The notes under the pieces: model-generated | What the model was told of the DNA's origin: nothing | Database searches by the model: none | Seen by the model: only the letters and a program-made list of their open reading frames with translations | From: an uncultured Monoglobus sp. | GTDB lineage: Bacteria; Bacillota; Clostridia; Monoglobales; Monoglobaceae | Direction: 5' to 3' | Assembly (NCBI GenBank): GCA_947628795.1 | Contig: CANRBF010000007.1 | Coordinates: forward strand, 1 to 64,000 | DNA: 64,000 nucleotides | Made by a program: the position numbers and the translations under genes | In this document: positions 6,761 through 14,874 of the stretch, piece after piece | Layout of the letters: every line of letters starts with the position of its first letter | Position numbering within the stretch: position 1 is the stretch's first letter

Positions 6761-7558
6761 TTACGGCTGCTTGCCGATGTAGGCGAGGATTCCGCCGTCC
6801 ACATACAGGATGTGGCCGTTGACGGCGTCGGACGCCTTCGATGCCAGGAACACCGCGGGGCCGCCAAGCTCGTCGGGGTTGAGCCATCTGCCTGCGGGCG
6901 TTCTGCCGCAGATAAACTGGTCAAACGGATGACGCGAACCGTCGGGCTGCTTCTCGCGCAGGGGCGCGGTCTGAGGCGTGGCGATATATCCGGGGCCTAT
7001 GCCGTTGCACTGGATATTCTTGTCGCCGTACTCGGAGCAGATATTTCTGGTGAGCATCTTGAGACCGCCCTTTGCCGCGGCGTAAGCCGAAACAGTCTCG
7101 CGGCCCAGCTCGGACATCATCGAGCAGATGTTGATGATCTTGCCGCCGCCCTTCTCTATCATCGAGGGGATAACGGCCTTTGAAACGATAAAGGGAGCGT
7201 TGAGGTCAACGTCTATAACCTGTCTGAATTCCTCGGCAGTCATGTCGCACATCGGGATGCGCTTGATGATTCCCGCGTTGTTAACGAGGATATCAATAAC
7301 TCCTACCTCCGCCTCTATCTTCTTTACCATTTCCTGAACGGCAGGCTCGTTTGTTACATCGCAAACATAACCGTGAGCGTCGATGCCGTCGGCCTCGTAC
7401 GACGCGAGACCCTTGTCCACAAACTCTTGCTTGATGTCACAGAAAACAATTTTCGCGCCAACGGATGCCATAGCCTTGGCTATGCCGTAGCCGATACCGT
7501 ACGATGCGCCGGTGATCAGAGCGACTTTGCCTTCGAGTGAAAACATTTCAATGCCCAT
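6761..7558 (-). CDS. SDR-family oxidoreductase, gluconate 5-dehydrogenase-like
   Basis: A classical short-chain dehydrogenase/reductase of 265 residues. It shows the nucleotide-binding TGASYGIGYG near residue 17, the NNAG motif near 93, a catalytic serine in ICSMMS and the active-site pair YAAAK. The sequence most resembles gluconate 5-dehydrogenase / 2-deoxy-D-gluconate 3-dehydrogenase enzymes, which interconvert a sugar acid and its keto form with NAD(P). The exact substrate cannot be read from sequence. The start is supported by AGGAGG eight bases upstream. It has its own promoter (7621-7649) and terminator, so it is probably monocistronic. Confidence 0.85.
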   Translation of the reverse strand: MGIEMFSLEGKVALITGASYGIGYGIAKAMASVGAKIVFCDIKQEFVDKGLASYEADGIDAHGYVCDVTNEPAVQEMVKKIEAEVGVIDILVNNAGIIKRIPMCDMTAEEFRQVIDVDLNAPFIVSKAVIPSMIEKGGGKIINICSMMSELGRETVSAYAAAKGGLKMLTRNICSEYGDKNIQCNGIGPGYIATPQTAPLREKQPDGSRHPFDQFICGRTPAGRWLNPDELGGPAVFLASKASDAVNGHILYVDGGILAYIGKQP

Positions 7559-7620
7559 TTTAAAAACCTCCTGTTTAATATTTTTGCGTGTTTTTTTAGT
7601 TTACACAGCTTTATAGTAAA

Positions 7621-7649
7621 ATTATAACATAACGGTTTTTTATTGTCAA
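7621..7649 (-). promoter_or_regulatory. Sigma-A promoter of the SDR gene
   Basis: Minus strand TTGACA (7649-7644), 17-base spacer, TATAAT (7626-7621): a full consensus match. Confidence 0.85.
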
Positions 7650-7674
7650 ACAAATTATGCAAAATTTACAAAAT

Positions 7675-8550
7675 TTATTTTGCGAGGTCTATAAAGCGGC
7701 GGAGATCGGCCTCTCCGAAGGTATATTTACGGTCGCAGAAGTGGCAGCAGATCTCGGCCTCGCCCGTGTCGTTTAATATCTCGCTTATCTGCTCCTTGCC
7801 GAGCGATATTATCGCGCGCTCCATGCGCTCTTTGGAGCAGTCGCAGTGATAGCCGATGTCGGTCGTCTCAAGTATCTCGACCTCAAAGCCGAGCATGACG
7901 TATCTTATGACTTCCTCGGGCGTCATGCCGCGCTCGAACATCTCGGTCAGGGTCATGATGCCGCCAATCGAGTTCTCCAGCATAGTAAGCGCCTCGTCGT
8001 CGCACTCGGGCATAACCTGTATTATAAAGCCGCCCGCGCCCTTGACCGAATAGTCGGTATCGACCAGCACGCCGAGCGCCACCACGCTCGGGGTCTGCTC
8101 GGACTGCATGAAATAATAGGCGATGTCGTCGCCCACCTCGCCCGTCTGTATCGGCACCTGACCGATGTAAGGCTCGCGCATTTTGAGATCTTTGATAACG
8201 CCGAGCACGCCGTTTCCGACCGCGGCGCCAACATCAAGCTTGCCCTTTGAGTTGAGCGGTATGTCGACCCTCGGATTTGCGCAGTAGCCCTTGACATGAC
8301 CCTCGGAATCCGAGACCGAGACCATCATGCTGAGCGGGCCGTCGCCCTTCATCTGGAGCGTCAGCGAGGGCTTGTCTCCCTTGAGCATGGCGCCCATCAT
8401 GACGCCCGCGGTCATAAGGCGGCCGAGCGCCGCGCAGCACACGGGCGAGAGCTTGTGGTACCTCTGCGCCGTGTTGACGATCTCGCGCGTGTCCGCCGCG
8501 TAGATCCTGAAATATCCGTCCTTGGTGACGGCTTTTACAAGTTTGTCCAT
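7675..8550 (-). CDS. hslO: Redox-regulated chaperone Hsp33
   Basis: Hsp33 is a cytoplasmic holdase switched on by oxidation: four cysteines release zinc and form disulfides, and the protein then binds unfolding clients. The 291-residue product starts in the family's usual way (TKDGYFRIYAADTREIVNTA) and carries the C-terminal switch as CDC (about 238-240) and CHFC (about 270-273). The SD AGGAGG abuts the left end of dispersed repeat copy B. The gene follows the carboxypeptidase gene in the same direction, with the repeat filling the gap between them. Confidence 0.96.
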   Translation of the reverse strand: MDKLVKAVTKDGYFRIYAADTREIVNTAQRYHKLSPVCCAALGRLMTAGVMMGAMLKGDKPSLTLQMKGDGPLSMMVSVSDSEGHVKGYCANPRVDIPLNSKGKLDVGAAVGNGVLGVIKDLKMREPYIGQVPIQTGEVGDDIAYYFMQSEQTPSVVALGVLVDTDYSVKGAGGFIIQVMPECDDEALTMLENSIGGIMTLTEMFERGMTPEEVIRYVMLGFEVEILETTDIGYHCDCSKERMERAIISLGKEQISEILNDTGEAEICCHFCDRKYTFGEADLRRFIDLAK

Positions 8551-8565
8551 TGTTTTTTACCTCCT

Positions 8566-8731
8566 AACGTAGGAACTAGGGATTAGGATTTCCCCCTCAG
8601 TCGGGCAGTGCCCGACAGCTCCCCCGAGGGGGCGCCAATCTAAATTTGCCTCCTCCCGGGAGGAGGTGTCAGGCGTAAGCCTGACGGAGGTGGGTCCTAG
8701 TTCCCAGTACCTACTCCCTAATTCCTACGTT
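8566..8731. repeat. TAG-heptad MITE-like repeat, copy B (complete reference copy)
   Basis: A 166-base unit with near-perfect terminal inverted repeats: the left end starts AACGTAGGAACTAGGGATTA and the right end, read inward, AACGTAGGAATTAGGGAGTA. Each end carries TAG every seven bases. Module 1 (8592-8636) has hairpins GTCGGGC-AGT-GCCCGAC and CCCCC-GA-GGGGG. Module 2 (8648-8694) is a diverged copy in the opposite orientation, with CCTCCTCCCGGGAGGAGG and GTCAGGC-GTAA-GCCTGAC. The right end supplies the stop codon of the upstream carboxypeptidase gene; the left end touches the hslO ribosome binding site. Confidence 0.85.
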
Positions 8732-9886
8732 GTTTTTTATCATTTCGCTCCAGTTTTTGAAAACGGTGCCGATGTCGTGCTTTATGTCATTGAAAAATGT
8801 GTCTTTTGACGGCTTTACAAGGTCTATGTCATCGGTAGCGATCAAATTAAAATTGCCGTAGTTCTCACCGTTGACCGTGACGCTGCCCGTTCCTAGGGCG
8901 TCGCCCGCGTGTATCGGCAGCGCGATATCATCATTGACCTCGGTTTTTACCTCAATTTTATCCTCGTCACAGACGGGAAAGGTGTAGGTCTTGTCGGGAA
9001 CAAGGCCGCTGTAGCCGAAAATTCCCTTGCCTACGGTTATTTTGTCGACGACCGTCTCGGTCGAAGTCAAGTCCTCGATATGGTATTTTTCGAACATCTC
9101 GTTTTGGAGATTCGTGTGGTCGTTCCAATCGTCGGGGTCATTGAGCGTCACGCATATCAGCGTCATGCCGTCTCTGGTGACCGCGGTTACGAGACACCTG
9201 CCCGCGGCGTTGGTGTAGCCCGTCTTGACGCCCACGCAGCCGTCCAGCACACCGAGCAGCTTGTTGTGGTTCACCATTTCGCGGTTATAGTCCTTGCCCT
9301 CCCACGGCACCGACTTTTCCTTTGTGGCGCAGACCTGCGCGAACGTCGGATCCTTGAGCGCCTCGGCGGTTATTATCGCCAGTTCGTGCGCGGTGGTGTA
9401 GTGCGTGTCGGACGGTAGGCCGTTGGGATTGTCGAAATGCGTGTGCGTGAGGCCCATGTCGTTTGTCGCGGTCTCGTTCATCATCTCAACAAAGCGGTCG
9501 ACGCTTCCGCCGATTGCTTCGGCTATCGCGACTGCCGCGTCGTTGCCCGACTGAAGCATGAGGCCATACAGCAAATTTTCCATTGTTATGTGCTCGCCCT
9601 TTTCAAGATACATGCCCGAGCCCTCAACGCCCGAGGCATTCTCGCTGACCTCAACAACGTCGCTGAGAGTTCCGTATTTCGAGGTTAAATAGCCCGTCAT
9701 GATCTTAGTCGTGCTCGCCATAGGCAGCTCCCAGTCGGGATTTTTGGCGTACAGCACCCTGCCGGAGTTTTGCTCGATCACGGCCGCGGCTTTGGCGCTG
9801 TTGTCCGCGGCGAATGCGGGCGCCGTGAGATTAAACGCGAGCATAAGCGCCAGAACGGCGCACAGGACGATTTTGTGCAGTTTCAT
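8711..9886 (-). CDS. D-alanyl-D-alanine carboxypeptidase (DacF/PBP5 family)
   Basis: A secreted low-molecular-mass penicillin-binding protein (peptidase S11) that trims the last D-alanine from peptidoglycan stem peptides. It has a signal peptide (residues 1-27, ending APAFAA), the SxxK nucleophile motif STTK (about 62-65), SGN (about 117-119), KTG in VKTGYT, and a beta-rich C-terminal domain. The start at 9886 is preferred over the ATG nine bases upstream because CGGAG directly touches that earlier ATG and is well spaced for this one. The last residues (N)VGIRE and the TAG stop are encoded by the end of repeat copy B, so the native C terminus, perhaps an amphipathic anchor, has probably been replaced. 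Confidence 0.92.
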   Translation of the reverse strand: MKLHKIVLCAVLALMLAFNLTAPAFAADNSAKAAAVIEQNSGRVLYAKNPDWELPMASTTKIMTGYLTSKYGTLSDVVEVSENASGVEGSGMYLEKGEHITMENLLYGLMLQSGNDAAVAIAEAIGGSVDRFVEMMNETATNDMGLTHTHFDNPNGLPSDTHYTTAHELAIITAEALKDPTFAQVCATKEKSVPWEGKDYNREMVNHNKLLGVLDGCVGVKTGYTNAAGRCLVTAVTRDGMTLICVTLNDPDDWNDHTNLQNEMFEKYHIEDLTSTETVVDKITVGKGIFGYSGLVPDKTYTFPVCDEDKIEVKTEVNDDIALPIHAGDALGTGSVTVNGENYGNFNLIATDDIDLVKPSKDTFFNDIKHDIGTVFKNWSEMIKNNVGIRE

Positions 9887-9950
9887 TTGTTTCATCTCCG
9901 TTTGTTGGTTCTCATTAAATATATTCGGATATATTGGAATTATTCGGATA

Positions 9951-10112
9951 TTAGTAACTAGGGACTAGGAACCCCCCTCAGCCGCCGTTGGCGGCAGCTC
10001 CCCCCCCAGGGGGCGCCTAATTAAAGCCTCCTCCCGGGAGGAGGTGTCAGGCGTAGCCTGACGGAGGTGGGTCCTAGTACCTATATCCTATTTCCTAGTC
10101 TCTATTCCACGT
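9951..10112. repeat. TAG-heptad MITE-like repeat, copy C
   Basis: The left end reads TAG-TAAC-TAG-GGAC-TAG. Module 1 (CCCCCTCAGCC, hairpin, CAGCTCCCCCCCCAGGGGGCGCC) and module 2 (GCCTCCTCCCGGGAGGAGG, GTCAGGCGTAGCCTGAC) follow. The right end read inward has five TAGs at 7-base spacing after ACGTGGAA. The first of these is the stop codon of the amidase gene. Confidence 0.85.
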
Positions 10113-11409
10113 CGTGCGAGACGGCAGCTTCGAGGATGTTGTCGTACGCCCAGAAGTCGGGCTGTATATCCCAGAACGGGTTTTGTTTCGGGACTTGGCA
10201 CACGGGGTACCTGCCCAATATCCTGTTCATCATCATAACGACCGACGAGCGCAGCATGTCCTCGTTGGGGTGGAACTCTCCGTTCTCGTCGCCGCCGACG
10301 TAGCCCGCGTCGCGCAGAGCCGCTATATATCCGTCAGCCATGTGGCCGCTGCAGTCGGCGAACCCGCTCTCGCCTCCGGGCTGCAGGCCCAGATAGCGGC
10401 ACGCGAGTATCGCGAACTCGGCCTTTGTCATATTGTCGTCGGGCCTGTAGGCGCCGAACACGTCTCCGGTTATAAAGCCCACCGTGTTTAGGTACGCCAC
10501 GTAGTTATAGTACCACGCCCAGGTCGGAACGTCGCTCAGGCTCGTTTGATACACCGTGTTCGGGTCGAATCCGTCGCTGAGCTTTGCCAGCATGGTGGCG
10601 GCCTCGGCACGGGTTATCGTGCCTGAAGGCCTAAACGTGCCGTCCTCATATCCCGTTATATACGCGTCGTCATGGGTCCTTGCCGTCGCGTCCGCGCTTC
10701 TCGGCGTCAGGCCGCACTGCTCCGCAATCGCCTCGGCGTCGGCTTTGGCAAGGTTCCTGAGCGCCACGTCGTTATTGTAGTAGATCAAATCATCGTAGCA
10801 GGTAAGGTAGCAATGGTCGATCGAGACGGCAGGGATCCCGCGGAACGCGCACTCCCGCATAAGCGCCGAAAAATCGGCGAGTCTCTGCCCGTCCGTCCAC
10901 ATGTTGCCCGTGGCCGACTGCTTATATACGACGCCCGCCGAGGTGTCGATGCCGAGCTTTGAAAGGCGGTCGAGTATCGCGGCGGCCAGCTCGGGCCTGC
11001 TGTACTCCCAAAGCGACGACACGGTAGCCGAAGCGCCGTGCGCCGACCTGTCGTCGGACGAGTTGAAGTGCAGGCTTATCACTATGTCGCCTCCGACTCT
11101 CTCCGCGTACTCGGCGCGCTCCACGCTCGTCATGTGGTAGTCGGCATATCTTGTCATGTTTATCGACGCGCCCTTGTATTTCCTGAGCTCATACTGCAAA
11201 TACCGCGCGAGGCTGAACGTCAAAAGCTTTTCCTGAAACTCAAGTCCGCCCACCGAGGTGGCGCCGTAGTCGGTGCCGCCGTGTCCGGGGTCGATGACTA
11301 TATTGACCTGCTCCGCGTACGCGTTATCGCAATGTATAGCGGGAATTACGGTTATCAAAACAGCGATTGACAGCAAAAACGCCGTCAATCTCTTTAAATT
11401 ATTTCGCAA
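10102..11409 (-). CDS. Secreted N-acetylmuramoyl-L-alanine amidase with SLH repeats
   Basis: A cell-wall amidase (amidase_3 family, zinc-dependent) that cuts the bond between muramic acid and the stem peptide. Residues 1-32 form a signal peptide. The catalytic domain (about 35-225) has zinc ligands in VIDPGHGGTD, the glutamate of LEFQEKLL and the histidine of SLHFNSSDD. Three S-layer-homology repeats follow (YITGYEDGTFRPSGTITRAE, FITGDVFGAYRPDDNMTKAE, YVGGDENGEFHPNEDMLRSS), which bind secondary cell-wall polymers. The start is TTG with GGAG eight bases upstream. The final stop lies in repeat copy C, so the C terminus (SHDVE) may be shortened. Confidence 0.92.
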   Translation of the reverse strand: MRNNLKRLTAFLLSIAVLITVIPAIHCDNAYAEQVNIVIDPGHGGTDYGATSVGGLEFQEKLLTFSLARYLQYELRKYKGASINMTRYADYHMTSVERAEYAERVGGDIVISLHFNSSDDRSAHGASATVSSLWEYSRPELAAAILDRLSKLGIDTSAGVVYKQSATGNMWTDGQRLADFSALMRECAFRGIPAVSIDHCYLTCYDDLIYYNNDVALRNLAKADAEAIAEQCGLTPRSADATARTHDDAYITGYEDGTFRPSGTITRAEAATMLAKLSDGFDPNTVYQTSLSDVPTWAWYYNYVAYLNTVGFITGDVFGAYRPDDNMTKAEFAILACRYLGLQPGGESGFADCSGHMADGYIAALRDAGYVGGDENGEFHPNEDMLRSSVVMMMNRILGRYPVCQVPKQNPFWDIQPDFWAYDNILEAAVSHDVE

Positions 11410-11435
11410 AATTACAACTCCTATATATTATGTCG

Positions 11436-11975
11436 TTAGTCGGCGGTGAAGTCGTAGCCACCAAAATGACTGTCGTAGCCGTCGGTGTTTTCCTCCTCGT
11501 AGGCTTCGGCTTCCTCCGTCTCCTCGGGCTCATCCTCGCTAGGCTCGGCGTCGACCGCCACGTCGGAATTTCCTCTGACGCCCGCGACAAACTCGCTCAC
11601 CTTGTCGATGGCCGTGGGCACCGCGTCGATTATTCTGTCATAAATGCTGTTCTGCTCGCTTACGGGCACCATTCTGATCTTGCCGTTGCCGACGATCAAA
11701 AAGCCCACAGGAGTGAGCGACAGACCGCCGCCCGTGCCGCCGCCGAACATGTTGCTCGGGTCCTCGCCATCGCTTAACAGCTTTTTGTTTTTTGGGAACT
11801 CGGAGCCGCCGACTCCGAAGCCCAGCGCCACCTTTGATATCGGCATTATGACCGAGCCGTCGGGCGTGTTTATGGGCGCCCCCACGATGGCGTTAACATC
11901 AATCATCTCTCTCAGGCCCTGCAGCGCGGAGCCCATCAATCCCTCAATCGGGTGCTTGTCCGAAATTTCCGACAT
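11436..11975 (-). CDS. GerW/YtfJ family spore protein
   Basis: The 179-residue product belongs to the YtfJ (GerW) family, small spore proteins that in Bacillus are needed for normal germination. The core shows the family pattern: HPIEGLMGSALQGLREMIDV near the N terminus, INTPDGSVIMPISKVALGFG, a glycine-rich MFGGGTGGGLSLTPVGFLIV, and SIYDRIIDAVPTAIDKV. A very acidic tail follows. ATG at 11975 is preferred to the in-frame GTG nine bases upstream because AAGGAA is properly spaced only for the ATG. The 5' end overlaps the preceding DUF2953 gene by 32 bases, so the two are translationally linked, an arrangement common in Clostridia. Confidence 0.9.
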   Translation of the reverse strand: MSEISDKHPIEGLMGSALQGLREMIDVNAIVGAPINTPDGSVIMPISKVALGFGVGGSEFPKNKKLLSDGEDPSNMFGGGTGGGLSLTPVGFLIVGNGKIRMVPVSEQNSIYDRIIDAVPTAIDKVSEFVAGVRGNSDVAVDAEPSEDEPEETEEAEAYEEENTDGYDSHFGGYDFTAD

Positions 11976-12714
11976 TACCAACACTTCCTTTCAGTTTTAT
12001 GCGGTTGATTATAAATCTCGCGAGCGCCGCCACAGCGCTGTGAAGCACGTGCGCCGCCCTTGTTTTAATTATACTTCCCAATTCAAACTCAAAACATGAG
12101 TTAACGTAGTCCGGGTCAAGATACAGCACAAGGCCCGTCTTGGTGTTAAAATAACTTCTTATAAACGCGTTGAGACTGCCTGCCGCCGCGTGCGCCGCAC
12201 CGTAGGCAATGCCCGTTTTGTCGGGCGCTCCCGTGCCGAACTTGATGTAAAGGTCAAGCCTAGACACGCGTATCTTGCGGCTCATATGCCTGAGGAAAAC
12301 CGCGAGAGCCGAGGTGCCGTGCTTTATCAGCTCCTTGTACTCGGCGAGCGTGTTTTCTATATACTCAAAGTCAAACCAGCGCGCGTCGCTGTCCCACGTG
12401 GGGCCGAGCTTTCGTTTGATAAAGTCCTGTGAAACACTATCTGTCATTTGCAGCTCGGGTTCGGAGCTTTTGCCGCCGTCTTTGCTCTCACTCTTTTTGC
12501 GCTTTTTAGATCTCTTCGCCTTTTTCGGCTTGCTTTTTTTAGGCTCTTTCGGCTCGGACGGGAACACGAAGTCGTGCTTTATAAACCCGAACATTTTTGC
12601 GGTTATGACCGTTTTTTTGCCGTTTGACGCTATCTCAAAGGTTACGGTCGACCACAGCGGAAGCGCGATAACAAAAGCGATAATTCCGATTATTATCAGC
12701 GCGACCATTGTCAA
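11944..12714 (-). CDS. DUF2953 domain-containing protein
   Basis: A 256-residue protein with one N-terminal membrane segment (MVALIIIGIIAFVIALPLW), a lysine/serine-rich linker of about 40 residues (KPKKAKRSKKRKKSESKDGG) and a C-terminal region with the family's IKFGTGAPDKTGIAYGAAHA. DUF2953 has no established biochemical role. Its gene is commonly next to the ytfJ spore gene, as here, suggesting a function in or near sporulation. It overlaps the next gene by 32 bases and follows scpB by 12 bases in the same direction. Confidence 0.85.
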   Translation of the reverse strand: MTMVALIIIGIIAFVIALPLWSTVTFEIASNGKKTVITAKMFGFIKHDFVFPSEPKEPKKSKPKKAKRSKKRKKSESKDGGKSSEPELQMTDSVSQDFIKRKLGPTWDSDARWFDFEYIENTLAEYKELIKHGTSALAVFLRHMSRKIRVSRLDLYIKFGTGAPDKTGIAYGAAHAAAGSLNAFIRSYFNTKTGLVLYLDPDYVNSCFEFELGSIIKTRAAHVLHSAVAALARFIINRIKLKGSVGNVGNFGQAPD

Positions 12715-12726
12715 ACCTCCCCATTA

Positions 12727-13335
12727 TTATTCCTGTGATCCTGTCTCTTGTTCGGGCTCCTTGACCTCCTCAATATCGGGACTGTCGGGGTCTCCCGCGG
12801 GCGCCTCGTCCTCGGGCACCGCAAGCGCGTCGAATTCGGGAAGATCGCTTATGCTCTCGATCCCGAAGGTCTGCAAAAATTTCTTGGTGGTGCCGAACAG
12901 TATCGGCCGCCCTGGCGCGTCGTTTAAGCGTCCGACCTCGGCGATAAAGCCGCGCTCGATCAGGCGGTTGACGATATAGTCGCAGTTGACGCCCCTGACG
13001 CGCTCGATCGCCGAGCGGGTGACGGGCTGCTTGTACGCGATGATCGCCAGCACCTCTATCGCCGCGTTTGAAAGCTGGAGCTTGCGCCCCGGCTTCATCA
13101 GCATCGACACATATTCCTTATACTCGCCGCGGGTGCACATTCTGTACGAGTTCTCAAGCCTGATTATGTGCAGGCCGCGCCTCTCGTAGTTATACTCGTC
13201 CATCATGGTTTTGATTATGCCCTTGAGCGTTTTTTTGTCAACATCCACGATGTCGGCGATCGTGTCGAGCTCCACCGCCTCGCCCGCGGCGAACAGCAGC
13301 GCCTCGATTATCGCCTTTACCTCATTTAACTCCAT
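12727..13335 (-). CDS. scpB: Segregation and condensation protein B (ScpB)
   Basis: ScpB is a dimeric winged-helix subunit of the SMC-ScpAB complex that compacts and separates chromosomes. The 202-residue product has two winged-helix domains: IIEALLFAAGEAVELDTIAD at the start and LSNAAIEVLAIIAYKQPVTR with the conserved IAYKQP and VRGVNCD motifs, then GRPILFGTTKKFLQTFG. An acidic unstructured tail ends the protein. It lies downstream of scpA in the standard order. Confidence 0.96.
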   Translation of the reverse strand: MELNEVKAIIEALLFAAGEAVELDTIADIVDVDKKTLKGIIKTMMDEYNYERRGLHIIRLENSYRMCTRGEYKEYVSMLMKPGRKLQLSNAAIEVLAIIAYKQPVTRSAIERVRGVNCDYIVNRLIERGFIAEVGRLNDAPGRPILFGTTKKFLQTFGIESISDLPEFDALAVPEDEAPAGDPDSPDIEEVKEPEQETGSQE

Positions 13336-13368
13336 ATGTATTGCCTTCCGTATCTTATGTATCTTATT

Positions 13369-14130
13369 TTATTCCTCTATGCCGCTGAGGTCGAGGTCGC
13401 CCTCGCCTCCCGGAGTGACTATCGGATTCGAGATATCGCCGCTCTCGTCGTACTCGATCTTGAGACGGTTCATCTTCACCATTTCAAGCACAGCCAGAAA
13501 CGACGCCACGGCCTCGGGCTTTGATTTCGCGTCGACGAACAGTTCCTTGAAAAAGAGCTTTGTTCGGCGCTTGAGCTTGCTCCACAGGCGGCGCACTCTC
13601 GAGCGGACCGAGACCTTCTCATGCCCCACGATACCCTCGAACGACTGTCTCGGCGGGGGCAGACGGCGCTCCATGCGCGTGTACGCGGTCTTGTAGGCCA
13701 GCACCAGATTTTCGGGCGTCAGCTTCGAGTAGTTCCACTCGGCGGGCGGGCGCTCGATCTTGTCGGGCTGCTTAAAGAAAAACGAGTCGCTGATGTTTTT
13801 GCGCTCGTCGAGCCATGATGCCGCTGCCTTGATCTTTCTGTATTCCTCAAGGCGACGCACAAGCTCTTCCCTCGGGTCCTCTTCCTCGTCCTCCTCGGGC
13901 TTTGGCAAAAGCATTCTCGACTTGATCTGCAGCAGCGTTGCCGCGAGCACCAAAAACTCGCTGGATATTTCGAGATTATACTCCTTCATCTGCTGCATAA
14001 CGTCAAAATACTGGCTCACGATCAGATTTATCGGTATGTCGTAAATACTGACCTTGTTCTTTTTTATAAGCGCGAGCAGCAGGTCCAGCGGCCCCTCAAA
14101 GTCAAGGACCTTGAAGCTTAACTTCTCCAT
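13369..14130 (-). CDS. scpA: Segregation and condensation protein A (ScpA)
   Basis: ScpA is the kleisin that bridges the SMC dimer and binds ScpB. The 253-residue product begins with the diagnostic FEGPLDLLLALIKKNKVSIY and YDIPINLIVSQYF, has LEISSEFLVLAATLLQIKSR, a charged linker, and a C-terminal winged helix that contacts an SMC head. It is followed by scpB 33 bases downstream. The smc gene itself is not in the window. Confidence 0.96.
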   Translation of the reverse strand: MEKLSFKVLDFEGPLDLLLALIKKNKVSIYDIPINLIVSQYFDVMQQMKEYNLEISSEFLVLAATLLQIKSRMLLPKPEEDEEEDPREELVRRLEEYRKIKAAASWLDERKNISDSFFFKQPDKIERPPAEWNYSKLTPENLVLAYKTAYTRMERRLPPPRQSFEGIVGHEKVSVRSRVRRLWSKLKRRTKLFFKELFVDAKSKPEAVASFLAVLEMVKMNRLKIEYDESGDISNPIVTPGGEGDLDLSGIEE

Positions 14131-14157
14131 ACAAAACCACTTTCTTTATTATAGTTC

Positions 14158-14838
14158 CTACACAAACAGCTTTATTATCATATCATAAAGCCCGATCAGG
14201 CCCGATTCGCAAAAGCTCAAAAATCTGTTGAACACGCCGAAGTTCATCAGCAGTATCAGTATTATAAATCCGTATCTCTCATACTGCATGTACCTGAAAT
14301 ACAGATCGGTCGGCAGCACGGCGCTAAGCACCTTGGAGCCGTCAAGCGGCGGTATCGGTATCAGGTTGAATATGCCGAGGCCCAGATTCATATACACCAT
14401 ATATATGAAAAACGTATAGGCAAGCGACGCCAAATCAAAGCCGAATCCCGCAGACCTGAACGTCATTGAGCCGAGCACACACACTCCGATCTCGGCGATA
14501 AACGCCAAGATAAAGTTGGTGAGCGGCCCCGCCAGCGAGGTCAGCACCATGCCCGACTTTTGGTTCTTGAAATTATACGGGTTGACCGGCACGGGTTTCG
14601 CCCAGCCGAAGCCGAATATCAGCAGGCACAGGCCGCCGATCGGGTCTATGTGGTGCAGGGGGTTGAGGCTGAGCCTGCCGCGGCTCTGCGCCGTTCTGTC
14701 GCCCATAGCGTAGGCCGCGAGGCCGTGACCCACCTCGTGGATCGTCAGCGACAGCAGCACGCAAAGCAGCGTTATCAGGATCATCAGCAGCTTTTCGCCC
14801 GCGCCCATGCCCGAATTTCTGAGAATACTTAACAGCAT
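14158..14838 (-). CDS. Site-2 protease family membrane metalloprotease (M50)
   Basis: A 226-residue intramembrane zinc protease of the short YwhC/Rip2-like type, without a PDZ domain. The zinc site is HEVGH in LTIHEVGHGLAAYAMGD (about 34-38), and the second metal ligand comes from FNLIPIPPLDGSKVL, the usual NPxPPLDG-like motif. Four to five hydrophobic segments are visible. The gene lies between lysA and scpA, a placement often seen in Clostridia. Its natural substrate is unknown; this subfamily is distinct from the SpoIVFB and RseP groups. Confidence 0.88.
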   Translation of the reverse strand: MLLSILRNSGMGAGEKLLMILITLLCVLLSLTIHEVGHGLAAYAMGDRTAQSRGRLSLNPLHHIDPIGGLCLLIFGFGWAKPVPVNPYNFKNQKSGMVLTSLAGPLTNFILAFIAEIGVCVLGSMTFRSAGFGFDLASLAYTFFIYMVYMNLGLGIFNLIPIPPLDGSKVLSAVLPTDLYFRYMQYERYGFIILILLMNFGVFNRFLSFCESGLIGLYDMIIKLFV

Positions 14839-14874
14839 ATTATATCACCGCTCCTATTTAAAATAGCGCAAAAT

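Noticed and set aside
8550-8741. TTGTTTTTTA on both sides of repeat copy B as a target duplication
   Set aside because: The left copy is separated from the repeat end by CCTCCT while the right copy touches it, and other copies show no matching flanks, so it may be coincidence.
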